Shown here one piece after another: positions 39,647 to 48,515 of a stretch of 64,000 nt of DNA; the first letter of the stretch is position 1, and the number at the start of each line of letters is the position of its first letter. Origin of the DNA: 'Nostoc azollae' 0708 (GTDB lineage: Bacteria > Cyanobacteriota > Cyanobacteriia > Cyanobacteriales > Nostocaceae); assembly GCF_000196515.1 (NCBI RefSeq), contig NC_014248.1, positions 2,411,001 through 2,475,000 of the forward strand, given 5' to 3'. The notes under the pieces are model-generated. The model was given only the letters and a program-made list of their open reading frames with translations. It did not search any database and had not been told where the DNA came from. A program made the translations under genes and the position numbers.

Positions 39647-39996
39647 TTAGGCGAGCGCTTAGAATCACATCATCTATTTACTAACCTCATTGGTAACGGC
39701 ATCAAATTTATAAATTCCTATTCGATCACTCTTCGTCTCAACTACACAATTAATGTTAACCATAATCTGATCATTGAAATAGAAGACACCAGTATAGCTA
39801 TTCCACCAGAATAACAATCGACTTTATTTCAACGATTTTATCAAGGTTATCACAACCATTCTGTTAGCGGTTTAGGACTGTATATATCACGTCGCATTGT
39901 CGAAGCATATCAAGGTTAAATTAGCGTTAACTCTAAATTAGGTAAAGCCAGTATTTTATAGTTCATTTACCTTTATTACCAAAGGTTAATTCCTAA
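39647..39996 (+). pseudogene. Histidine kinase, 3' piece split by IS701 copy 2
   Basis: It continues the gene of 38085-38281. It encodes the HATPase domain: GERLESHHLFTNLIGNGIKFINSYSITLRL (N box), EIEDTSIAIPPE (G1 box, where relatives have DTGIGIP), LFQRFYQGYHNHSVSGLGLYISRRIVEAYQG (G2 box), ending VHLPLLPKVNS at 39996. Stops at 39812 and 39917 and a frameshift near 39955 were gained, so the gene was dead for some time. Confidence 0.75.
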
Positions 39997-40061
39997 TTAG
40001 AAATAATTTATGCTATTATATATCATCAAAAATAATCTCATCCTTGTTTTAGGGTAAAAAT

Positions 40062-41447
40062 ATGATTACTCTTCAATCAAAAAACTACATGGAAATTATC
40101 AATAAACAACGTGATTTCTTTAAAAAAGGTAAAACTAAAGATGTAGGTTTTCGATTAACACAACTTAAAAAACTAAAACAGCTAATTACTGAAAATCAAG
40201 AAGCCATCATTAAAACCTTAGCTGCAGATTTAAACAAACCAGAATTCGAAAGTTATGCCACAGAAATAGGTTCTATTAAAGAAATAGATTATGCAATTAA
40301 AAATATTAGTAATTGGACTAAACCGAAAAAGGTAGCAGTTTCTTGGGATTTATTTCCTTACTCAGCCAAAATTTATCCTGAACCACTAGGATTGGTCTTA
40401 ATTATTGGACCATGGAACTATCCATTTCAGTTGATTATATCTCCCTTAGTCGGTGCGATCACAGCGGGGAATTGTTCAATTATCAAACCTTCAGAACTTG
40501 CACCCCACACCTCGAGATTAGCATCTCAACTAATTAGTGAATATTTCCCATCAGAATATATTACAGTTTTACAAGGAGGAGTAGAAACCAGCCAACAATT
40601 ACTAGCAGAAAAATTTGATCACATCTTCTTTACAGGTGGTACAGCCATCGGTAAAATCGTCATGGAAGCAGCCGCAAAACATCTCACCCCAGTAACCTTA
40701 GAACTAGGTGGTAAAACTCCTTGTATAGTCGATACAGAAATCAATCTTGAACACACCATCAAACGCATTACATGGGGTAAATTTATTAATGCTGGACAAA
40801 CTTGTATTGCACCTGACTATCTATTAGTTAATAAAAAAATTAAACCATATTTAGTCAGTCGTATAAAAAAATGTCTGCAAGAATTTTATGGAGATAACCC
40901 AGCAACCAGTCCTGATTTTGCCAGAATTATTAGTAAAAAACACTTTGATAGATTAGCAAAATTTCTCCAATGTGGTGAAATTATTGCTGGTGGAGAAACC
41001 AATCCAGAAGAACTTTATATTGCTCCCACATTACTTGATCATATTTCCTTAGCAGATCCTGTCATGGAAGAGGAAATTTTTGGTCCTATTCTGCCAATCA
41101 TTGAATATACAGAGATCGATGAAGCCATTAGTGTGATTAATTCCAAACCCAAACCTTTAGCTTTATATCTATTTTCCGACAATAAAAACCTACAACAGCA
41201 AATCTTACAAGCAACTTCATCTGGTAGTATGTGTATCAATGACACAGTAATGCAAGTAGCAGTTTCTTCATTACCATTTGGTGGAGTTGGTGATAGTGGG
41301 ATTGGTAGCTATCATGGTAAGGCCAGTTTTGACACCTTTTCCCATTACAAAAGTGTCTTGAAAAACACTTTCCGTCTCGATATTAATTGGCGTTATGCCC
41401 CCTATCAGGGTAAACTACCTCTGTTAAAGAAAATCATTGGTGCTTGA
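40062..41447 (+). CDS. Aldehyde dehydrogenase (class 3-like)
   Basis: A 461-residue NAD(P)-dependent aldehyde oxidase of the short, class 3-type branch that in cyanobacteria includes the enzyme acting on apocarotenals and long-chain aldehydes. GPWNYPF (about 120-126), FTGGTAIGK, general base Glu214 in TLELGGKTP and catalytic Cys248 in NAGQTCIAPD are present. EEEIFGPILPI and LPFGGVGDSGIGSYHG follow as expected. The real N-terminus may be at the internal Met10, with the first residues a weak extension. It is intact, immediately downstream of the dead histidine kinase. The substrate is an inference. Confidence 0.92.
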   Translation: MITLQSKNYMEIINKQRDFFKKGKTKDVGFRLTQLKKLKQLITENQEAIIKTLAADLNKPEFESYATEIGSIKEIDYAIKNISNWTKPKKVAVSWDLFPYSAKIYPEPLGLVLIIGPWNYPFQLIISPLVGAITAGNCSIIKPSELAPHTSRLASQLISEYFPSEYITVLQGGVETSQQLLAEKFDHIFFTGGTAIGKIVMEAAAKHLTPVTLELGGKTPCIVDTEINLEHTIKRITWGKFINAGQTCIAPDYLLVNKKIKPYLVSRIKKCLQEFYGDNPATSPDFARIISKKHFDRLAKFLQCGEIIAGGETNPEELYIAPTLLDHISLADPVMEEEIFGPILPIIEYTEIDEAISVINSKPKPLALYLFSDNKNLQQQILQATSSGSMCINDTVMQVAVSSLPFGGVGDSGIGSYHGKASFDTFSHYKSVLKNTFRLDINWRYAPYQGKLPLLKKIIGA

Positions 41448-41876
41448 AACATCTTGTAGGAAAGATTTTTGAGGATTCAGAGAACTCCACAAAAAGAAAT
41501 ACCCAATGTCATTATGTATCCCGTCGGAACACTCATTGACAAGACAGGATCATTTATTGTGTGGCTTACTCTTATTGGATGTTATTCTTTTTGAACTTGT
41601 AAATAACCCAATCATCTATTCGCAAATTATCTTCTTTCCCCACACTATATTTTCGGTCATTAAAGTAAAAAAAAAGATCCCTAATTTTGATCGAAATTAT
41701 GGGACTTGGGCATCAAATTTTAAATTTAAAGTCAGCAGTCGGCTGTTTCAGCCGAACACCAAAAATACCTATTTGATCACTAACCCATTTTTTAAAAATT
41801 CTGACTCCTCACTCCTGACTTCTGACTCCTGAATTCCTACAATTTAAAATTTTTAACTACTGTAACTTTCCTTAGC
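41448..41876. other. Intergenic stretch, no gene accepted
   Basis: A plus-strand frame at 41506-41832 has no protein-like features: it ends in a simple-sequence run (ctgactcctcactcctgact, repeated). A short inverted repeat, cggctgtttcagccg, lies near 41740. I see no gene. Confidence 0.5.
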
Positions 41877-42443
41877 CTAAGGTTCACCGCGATGGTGATA
41901 ACTATTCCGTTCCCAAAAACCCAATTCTTCCTTTCCTAAAAACTCTAAACTATTAATCCATTTAGCACTTTCCCAAGCATAGAGGTGGGGATTAAATAGC
42001 CCCATGGGACCACTATTTTCTATTGGTAATGGTTCACCAAAGAGCGAAATAGCACAGAAATTTTCTTCTCTTAAAAAGTGCGTGAAAGAGATATTTGTTG
42101 TGTAACCACCATAACAATTTTCCATTATATGAGCTGCTTTTGGTTCTACTGCCAGCAAACTCATAAAATCTCTCACCTTCACGCCAGTCCATTTAACATC
42201 AAGTTTTGACCAACGGGTAACACAATGGAAATCTGCTGTAAATTCATTTTGAGGTAGTGCTAAAAAATCTGACCATTTAAAAAATACCGTAGGTTTTGCT
42301 AAAGCCCAAACGCGAAACTCCTATTCTTCAATACTAACTTCGGGATCTGCACCGTAAGTTAAAACAGGAAAACCTTTAGCTAAATGTTGGCCAGGAGGAA
42401 CTCGTCCACTTTCTTCTTGACTTGGTTTATGAAAAAATTTCAT
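41877..42443 (-). pseudogene. Sulfite oxidase-like molybdopterin oxidoreductase with premature stop
   Basis: One frame of 189 codons starts at the ATG at 42443 behind a strong Shine-Dalgarno (aggaggt), so the start is certain. It reads MKFFHKPSQEESGRVPPGQHLAKGFPVLTYG, then EVSIEE, a TAG (where relatives have Trp), then EFRVWALAKPTVFFKWSDFLALPQNEFTADFHCVTRWSKLD. The Cys of FHCVTRW is the molybdenum ligand. After LFGEPLPIENSGPMGLFNPHLYAWESAKWI it ends at 41877; this part seems a few residues shorter than usual. The single in-frame stop is the only clear lesion. The family is cytosolic or periplasmic Mo-cofactor reductases or oxidases; the substrate is unknown. Confidence 0.75.
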
Positions 42444-42572
42444 CAATTACCTCCTGGAAACATCAGCTATAACGCCCACCATCTAGTGGTTGGTAGTTTA
42501 TGCGATGAGAGAAGCAACGAAAAAGCACTCCCATCGCTGCGCGGTTTGTGCTTTTGCTGATAGAGAGAGAGA

Positions 42573-42740
42573 TTATGACTCTTCTTCTTCAGCAGTTGGA
42601 TAGACAAATCTAGAACGTCCAGACAAAATTGACTTGCCGAGAGAGATAGCTTTTTGAGCTTCAACAGCGGCCTTATGTCTCCAGGTAGCGCGGCGTTTGT
42701 CTCGTTTGGATTTGGATGTTTTCTTCTTGGGAACAGCCAT
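42573..42740 (-). CDS. rpmF: 50S ribosomal protein L32
   Basis: A 55-residue ribosomal protein: [23 protein letters not shown] is the canonical L32 N-terminus, and the tail is acidic (AEEEES). An in-frame upstream ATG exists (42767), but L32 always begins MAVPK, so 42740 is the start. The cyanobacterial form lacks the zinc cysteines of other L32s. Its upstream region is part of a tandem duplication. Confidence 0.95.
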   Translation of the reverse strand: MAVPKKKTSKSKRDKRRATWRHKAAVEAQKAISLGKSILSGRSRFVYPTAEEEES

Positions 42741-42743
42741 GAT

Positions 42744-43175
42744 AGCGGATATCGTGATTCTTGACAACCTTTTTATTCTAAGGCATCAATTGACATCAGC
42801 AATAAAATTTGATTGACGAATCAACTGAGAATTTTTCCACGCAGGTAATAGGCATACCGTTGGAGATTTTTCTATGCCCAATGAATGCCCAATTATCGGT
42901 TCTCTCTTGGTGGTAGATTTGGCGGTTGCACTCCAGGAACGTTAATGCTGGGAGCGGATATCGTGATTCTTGACAACCTTTCTATTTTAAGGCATCAATT
43001 GACATCAGCTGACATCAGCAATGAAATTTGATTGAGGAATCAACTGAAAATTTTTCCACGCAGGTAATAGGCATACCGTTGGAGATTTTTCTATGCCCAA
43101 TGAATGCCCAATTATCGGTTCTCTCTTGGTGGTAGATTTGGCGGTTGCACTCCAGGAACGTTAATGCTTGCTGGG
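42744..43175. repeat. Tandem duplication of about 209 bp upstream of rpmF
   Basis: Copy A is 42744-42952 and copy B 42953-43175. They are almost identical; B has 10 extra bases (tgacatcagc repeated, near 43008) and 4 extra bases (near 43168). The unit carries the rpmF upstream sequence and the last codons plus stop of the minus-strand gene at 43161. The copies have therefore diverged by small indels more than by substitutions. Confidence 0.9.
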
Positions 43176-43676
43176 AGGTGTGGTTGTGGCTGGAGGTTTT
43201 GCTGTAGGCTCAGGATCAGGGAGTATGGTCTGTGATTCAAATAATAGTAGCGAGCGCGCCGTTTTGAAATAAGTCGCCCAACGTTGGGGATCAGGTATTT
43301 GTTTCCATTGCACACGACTCACATCTAAAGTTAAAACTGGCGCAATTCTGCCATGATTTTGTACGGTGACAATGATAGAAACTTCTGTGACTAAAATATC
43401 CTGGTCAAAGCTACGTTGAACTGCAGTTCTCACGACTGCTTCAGCTCTTCTCAGAACCGTCTCATAGTTTTCTTGTGGTAGCGAGTCAATGGCTAAATCA
43501 ACTCTAGCGGTGTAAGCTTGCACAATTTGTGGTGCGATGGCTTCCGTGGCCAACCATAGAGGAAATGCCAACAAAAGCCAAACTCCAGCCTGAATGATCC
43601 GGATTTTGCTGTCAAATTGGCCAATAAATGAAAAGGGGATGATTGATGATGGTGAAGCGGTGTAAATCCTGTTCAT
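43161..43676 (-). CDS. Conserved cyanobacterial membrane-linked protein, C-terminus frameshifted
   Basis: From the ATG at 43676: MNRIYTASPSSIIPFSF, a hydrophobic segment (IIQAGVWLLLAFPLWLATEAIAPQIVQA, about 22-49), then a folded domain (YTARVDLAIDSLPQENYETVLRRAEAVVRTAVQRSFDQDILVTEVSIIVTVQNHGRIAPVLTLDVSRVQW) and a Pro/Thr-rich tail, 171 residues in all. A 4-base insertion at about 43168 turns the tail PS-INVPGVQPPNLPPRENR into PSKH-stop. The uninserted version is still present in copy A of the tandem duplication. The lost 17 residues are low complexity, so the protein may still work. The function is unknown. Confidence 0.7.
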   Translation of the reverse strand: MNRIYTASPSSIIPFSFIGQFDSKIRIIQAGVWLLLAFPLWLATEAIAPQIVQAYTARVDLAIDSLPQENYETVLRRAEAVVRTAVQRSFDQDILVTEVSIIVTVQNHGRIAPVLTLDVSRVQWKQIPDPQRWATYFKTARSLLLFESQTILPDPEPTAKPPATTTPPSKH

Positions 43677-43790
43677 AAACTTGTAGCCCTCGTAAATGAT
43701 GACTCTTTTAATCGAATGCAAGTATTTTCCGCTATCTTAACGTTATAAGTACTACTCTAGACAAGCAAACAAAAACCGACAAAGAGCGGG

Positions 43791-45683
43791 ATGGTAAATT
43801 ACTGGGCGATCGCTATTGGCATCAATCAATATGAATTATTTCAACCTTTAAGTTGCGCTCAAACCGATGCTGAGGAACTAAAGGAATTTTTGGTGACAGA
43901 AGTAGGTTTTTTGCGCCAAAACTGCCTACTCATGACAAATACTTCGCCACTAATAGGGGAAAAAACCTCTTATCCAACGAAAGACAATATTCTGTCTATA
44001 TTGGAGGAATTAGCAGCAATATCTTGGCAACCAGAAGATTATTTATGGTTTTTCTTTAGTGGCTATGGAGTCAACCATAATGACAAAGACTACTTAATGC
44101 CAGCAGATGGTAATCCCAATTTGGTAGCAGAAACTGGGATAGAAGTGCGCCAAGTTATGGAAAGTCTCCAAGTTGCCGAACTCAATGCATTGCTGATTTT
44201 CGATATCAACCGGGCTTTTGGCACACAAGCAGATGCTCCGATTGGTCAAGAAATTATTGACATTGCCAAAGAATTACAAATGGCTATCATGCTTTCTTGC
44301 CAACCAGAAGAATTTTCTCATGACAGCACGGAACTAGGTCACGGATTCTTTACAGCAGCCTTATTAGAAGCTTTACATTCTGGCCAAGGTAGCAACTTAA
44401 CAGATTTAGAAAGCTATGTCAGTTCCCTGACTCCACAACTTTGTCAGCACCACTGGCGACCTATCCAAAATCCTGTAACTGTTATTCCCAAAACTCCCCC
44501 AGCCATTTTGCCCATCTTGACATTGGATAAGGAAGCTGAAACAGCGCAACTGATTTTTCCTGAAGAAAACTTTGCTGTACCTCTAACTGTTCCCTCCCTA
44601 GCATATAAAGACTCTACAAGTTCCACTACAGATAAAGCTTGGTGGGCGGAAAATAAAACAGCAGAAACTAACCTCAATAAGACTTCCTTAAATATTGACA
44701 ACTCCAAAACTTCAGGTATATCAGTTACCAAGCCATCTGTAGATAATAATCAAATCCTGGCCACTTCCGCAGAATTAAATTCAGGACGCAGGTTTATTCC
44801 CTCTTCTGCTAAAGATTACACCCGGCCTTCAACTCAGGAAAACAGCCCCATTTGGAAACAATTTATATTATGGGGAGGAGGCAGCATGATTGTAGTTGCT
44901 TTAATTACTACTTTTCTCCTCCGTAATCAAGCCAAGTTTCGCTTTAAAAAGTTATCTCCAGCGGTTAACAACACCACTACTTCTAACTCTGAATTCTCCA
45001 AGAGGTTGCCTCCTGTTCCCTCGGCTGTGGAAACAATAAAACCAATGGCCACTCCCATGAGTTCTATTTCTGACTCCCAAAAGCGTAGCCAAGGACTTTC
45101 GGAGTTAAAGAAAATGTCTTTGAGGGAAACAGAACCTGGTGATTTGAGGTTAGCGATCGCATCTGCTAAAAGAATTAAACCCTATGAACTGCTATATCAA
45201 CAGGCACAGGAGAATATTCAGATTTGGAATCAAATGATTTTAGATTTAGCCACAGACCACGCTCAACAGAGAGAATACGGCGATGCGATCGCCACCGCTG
45301 GGTTAATTACTAAAGACGAGTTCCTTTATCCTCAAGCCCTCGCAGCAATTCAAAAATGGCAATTAGAAGCCAAGCAATTTCTGAGCAATCAAACTCTCTT
45401 AGACGCTGCAAATGGTTTAATTCGACCTGAACAAGCCTCTACTTACAACCGTGCGATCGAAGTAGCTAAAAAAGTACCACCAGGACAACCGGGTTTTGAA
45501 ATCGCGCAAAAATCTATCTATCAATGGAGTGAAAAAATTTTAGACCTGGCTAAAAATCGTGCTGCTCAAGGAGAAATCACCGCAGCCATTGAAACAGCAG
45601 CTTTAGTTCCACAAATCACCCCCGCTTACGAAGATGCTCAAGATGCCATTCAAAAATGGCAAATAACAAAAATTAAGAATTAG
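43791..45683 (+). CDS. Caspase-like (peptidase C14 fold) protein with substituted catalytic dyad
   Basis: A 630-residue protein with an N-terminal caspase/orthocaspase fold (about 1-245: YWAIAIGINQYELFQPLSCAQTDAEEL). The His of the usual SGHG is Tyr92 (FFFSGYG), and the Cys of the usual DxCxS is Asn140 (LLIFDINRAFG), so it should not be a protease. After a polar linker, one membrane span (about 362-381, FILWGGGSMIVVALITTFLL) leads to a C-terminal part with repeated helical units of the kind YxxAIxxAxxIxPxxxxYxxAQxxIxxW (about 455-628). Cyanobacterial pseudo-orthocaspases are known. It is intact and looks conserved, so it is probably a binding or scaffold protein. Confidence 0.85.
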   Translation: MVNYWAIAIGINQYELFQPLSCAQTDAEELKEFLVTEVGFLRQNCLLMTNTSPLIGEKTSYPTKDNILSILEELAAISWQPEDYLWFFFSGYGVNHNDKDYLMPADGNPNLVAETGIEVRQVMESLQVAELNALLIFDINRAFGTQADAPIGQEIIDIAKELQMAIMLSCQPEEFSHDSTELGHGFFTAALLEALHSGQGSNLTDLESYVSSLTPQLCQHHWRPIQNPVTVIPKTPPAILPILTLDKEAETAQLIFPEENFAVPLTVPSLAYKDSTSSTTDKAWWAENKTAETNLNKTSLNIDNSKTSGISVTKPSVDNNQILATSAELNSGRRFIPSSAKDYTRPSTQENSPIWKQFILWGGGSMIVVALITTFLLRNQAKFRFKKLSPAVNNTTTSNSEFSKRLPPVPSAVETIKPMATPMSSISDSQKRSQGLSELKKMSLRETEPGDLRLAIASAKRIKPYELLYQQAQENIQIWNQMILDLATDHAQQREYGDAIATAGLITKDEFLYPQALAAIQKWQLEAKQFLSNQTLLDAANGLIRPEQASTYNRAIEVAKKVPPGQPGFEIAQKSIYQWSEKILDLAKNRAAQGEITAAIETAALVPQITPAYEDAQDAIQKWQITKIKN

Positions 45684-45724
45684 TCATTGGGCATTGGACT
45701 TTCTCTGACGCCCGTACACCGATT

Positions 45725-45770
45725 AAAAAGTCCAGAGTTAACGAAAAAAGTTTTTAACTCTGAACTTTTT
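45725..45770. terminator. Bidirectional terminator between convergent genes
   Basis: AAAAAGTCCAGAGTTAA (45725-45741) pairs with TTAACTCTGAACTTTTT (45754-45770) with one mismatch, flanked by A and T tracts. It lies between the caspase-like gene and the minus-strand Mo-nitrogenase C-domain gene. Confidence 0.9.
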
Positions 45771-45793
45771 ATTCTTTACTTATTACTTATAAA

Positions 45794-46171
45794 TTAGCAA
45801 TACTGTGAAATATCCTCGCCGCATTCATCAGCTAAATAGCACAGTGCGCGAAATCTTAAAGCTACTACTTCTTCATAAAGAGGGTTTAGTTTACACATAG
45901 GGGGAATGTGAAATAGGGTTTTACCAAACAATTTGACATCTCTCTCAAAAGGACATTGAGCCGGAATTAATTGACACAACCTGTGAGCAAATTGGCGATC
46001 GCCTACTTTTAAGTTATCCAACCAATCTCGGAAAGGACGAAGAAAATTCCAAGCAGACTGAGAATAAGAAACTTGTAACTGGGAGACATCAGCCTTTTTA
46101 GTCTCTGCTTCATGGAGCGATACCGAGCTTGCGAAAAAAATCTTTTTTGTGGTACTTTCAAATACCTTCAT
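45794..46171 (-). CDS. Mo-dependent nitrogenase C-terminal-domain protein
   Basis: A 125-residue protein carrying the domain named Mo-nitro_C: WNFLRPFRDWLDNLKVGDRQFAHRLCQLIPAQCPFERDVKLFGKTLFHIPPMCKLNPLYEEVVALRFRALCYLADECGEDI (about 41-122). Four of the five cysteines lie in this core. The domain is typical of cyanobacteria, often as a stand-alone small protein, and its role is unknown despite the name. The first 35 residues are polar and not conserved in appearance. It starts at the ATG at 46171, with a gagaggagc-type Shine-Dalgarno upstream. It is convergent with the pseudo-caspase. Confidence 0.85.
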   Translation of the reverse strand: MKVFESTTKKIFFASSVSLHEAETKKADVSQLQVSYSQSAWNFLRPFRDWLDNLKVGDRQFAHRLCQLIPAQCPFERDVKLFGKTLFHIPPMCKLNPLYEEVVALRFRALCYLADECGEDISQYC

Positions 46172-46518
46172 GGTTGCTCCTCTCTTCTTATGAGGGTATT
46201 CACCTTACTGATGAATATACAATCTGACAATTACTTAAACTGGAAGAATAGCATTCTGACGGAAATCTTGTAAAAAGTCTGAGTAGCCACTTACAGTCAG
46301 AACCTGTGTATTACTACGTCAAGTTAAACCCAATTTCCTAAAAATGGGTACTCTAGTTAGTTTATCCTTTTAATAACTTGACACACTTTAAATTCTAATG
46401 AAGACCTCTACCTTTGGACGGGTTTGACTGTAACCGTTACAAGACTTAATATATCTTTGGATTATCTGTATACTTTATAAGTATAAATGCTGTTTATCTA
46501 GCGTTAAACGCAGTGATT
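46172..46518. other. Intergenic stretch, no gene seen
   Basis: About 350 bases upstream of the Mo-nitro_C gene and the split permease gene. It must contain the promoter for the minus-strand gene. Nothing else is recognised. Confidence 0.45.
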
Positions 46519-46741
46519 ATGCTGCGAGTTGCTATTTATCGTGTATTAGGGCTAACTTACTTGAGGTTACACCGGGTTACATTCCCAGTTTAAGAATGAA
46601 CACCTTACCATAGCCTTAGTCGGTTCTGGGTGGTTGATAGCTTTGGAAGTCTTAAATTTACAGGAAGCATGGCTGGCTATTGATGCCAAAACCATCATAT
46701 TTTTGTTCAGCATGATGGTAGTTAACGCTAATCTATCCTAT
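46519..46741 (+). pseudogene. Anion permease (SLC13/ArsB-like), 5' piece split by IS701 copy 3
   Basis: It starts MLRVAIYRVLGLTYL, has a frameshift near 46570, then GYIPSLRMNTL, a second lesion, and ALVGSGWLIALEVLNLQEAWLAIDAKTIIFLFSMMVVNANLSY, which are the first membrane segments of a sodium/anion symporter-type permease. It stops at the IS701 end at 46742 and resumes at 48111. Confidence 0.7.
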
Positions 46742-48110
46742 CGGGACTTAAACAAAAGTTAAGAGTAAAAAGGAGTATAATGGGATTTCGCTGTAGCTTT
46801 CACGTTAAAAGAACCTGATGACAGAAACCACTGCCCCAGCAATGGCACCATGGTTTGAAAGATGGTGTTAAAGGTTTGATGATGTATTTACTCATCAAGG
46901 GGAAAGAAGAGAGTTTAGACATTATTTAGGGGGATGATTGGGTGAAAGTGAGAGAAAAAACCTATTTCAAATGGCAGAGAATGCCCTAGGGGTGACCTAC
47001 CACCGATTACACCACGTTTTAACTGAAGCACCTTGGTCCAGTTCCCAAGTCAATGAGCATCGGGTAGAGATTATGAACAAGTGTAGTCAGAGGAGAATCA
47101 CCAGAGGATTTAGCTTAATAATTGATTATTCTGTCCATAGAAAAAGGGGGAATTTTAGGGATGGAGTAGGAAGAAAATATATTGGAGAAATTGGGAAAAG
47201 GGATACTGGAATAGTAGTAGTAACAACACATACATCTATTATGATGCCAGTAAAAGCTTACCATTACATATAGAGTTATATCACCAGGCTGATTCTTTAC
47301 CCAAGGGGAAACAAGACCCTCTATTTGAGAATAAACCTGAGTTAGGAATTAAATTAATACATCTGACCTTAAGGCGTGGTTATCAACCAGGAATAGTAAT
47401 TATAGATGCTGGATATGGCCACAATACATCTTTCTTATTAAAAGATGGAAAATCGGAATTTAAAGTATTTAGGAGGATTAGCTAAAAATCCCAAAGTCCT
47501 TGCCAGTGACCAAGAGGATAGTCCACAAATAATTAGGTTAGATGAATTAGCACAAAGTTTACCCCAACAGGCTTTTACAGAAATTCAACTGGAGTTAGAT
47601 AAACCCAAAACATTATGGGTAGTAACTAAAGAAGTAGAAATATCACCCTTAACTAACTGGAAAGGGGAATATTACTATGGTCATCAACACTTCTACCTTC
47701 TCTCAACCCACTGATATTGACTACTTTATGACCAATGTTTCTTGATCAATTGTCACACCCCAATGGATAGTTTATACATATTCTCAAAGAAATTTGGTAG
47801 AAGTTGTTTACAGAGAACCCAAGGGATGGTTAGGACTCAAAGAATATCAAGTTGGAGATAAAAGCAGTTAACTGCGCCATTTTATTTTGGTTTTCTGTGC
47901 CTACACTTTTATTCTTTGCCATCAGTGGACTGGAGGATTAAGACCAAGGTGGGCTAAGAAACCTTTGAATACTTTTACTGAAGCTTTAGAAGCGTTGAGA
48001 ACAGCCATATCTTTTCTATTTATTGATTGGTTCAACTTGAAGCCAGACGTGTTTACTTCTTATCAAGCTAGTTTGGGCTACATTTGGGCTTGATTTTTGT
48101 TTAAGTCCCG
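46742..48110 (+). mobile_element. IS701-family element, copy 3, defective
   Basis: 1369 bases with the ends cgggacttaaacaaaagttaag and cttgatttttgtttaagtcccg. The flanking tetramers ctat and ctca suggest an old, mutated target duplication. Removing the IS and one tetramer restores the permease frame (NLSY joined to AGFF). The transposase is broken but readable: GESERKNLFQMAENALGVTYHRLHH, RNLKYLGGLAKNPKVLASDQED, FILCHQWTGGLRPRWAKKPLNTFTEALEA. It is the least rearranged of the three copies. Confidence 0.88.
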
Positions 48111-48515
48111 CTCAGCAGGATTTTTCACTCAAGCCTTATTGGTCTTATTGAGTATCACCCCCAGTCCTTTAGGCTTGTTAATCACTTTAACCTTCGGTAG
48201 CGGGATTCTTTCCGCTTTTTTCCTCAATGAAACTTCGGCACTAGTTTTTACACCATTAACTCTTAGCCTGACACAAGTGTTGGGATTAAATCCCAATTTA
48301 TTAGCGATCACCGGAGCAACTAATATAGGTTAAGTAGCAACTTTAAGCAGTAATTCCCAAAATATCCTCATTGGCTCATTTTCAGGGATCAGCTATCTTA
48401 TCTAGATTTTTTACAAGCATTAGCACCCGTTGCTGTCATCGACTTAGTTATTCAAATAGCATTACTGTGGCTACTTATTCAGATATCTAATCAAATCAAC
48501 CTTGTCAACTGTTAA
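48111..48515 (+). pseudogene. Anion permease (SLC13/ArsB-like), 3' piece
   Basis: It continues the 46519 fragment: SAGFFTQALLVLLSITPSPLGLLITLTFGSGILSAFFLNETSALVFTPLTLSLTQVLGLNPNLLAITGATNIG, then a TAA at about 48331, then VATLSSNSQNILIGSFSGISYL, a frameshift, and ALAPVAVIDLVIQIALLWLLIQ, ending at 48515. GATNIGSVATLSGNPQNI is the conserved ArsB/NhaD-type box. It is about half the normal permease length (about 400 residues), so a central part was also deleted. Confidence 0.75.

Noticed and set aside
41506-41832. 108-residue plus-strand frame after the aldehyde dehydrogenase
   Set aside because: It ends in simple-sequence DNA and shows no protein-like pattern.
42573-42767. Longer rpmF start at 42767
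   Set aside because: L32 proteins begin MAVPKKK; the upstream extension lies in the duplicated non-coding unit.
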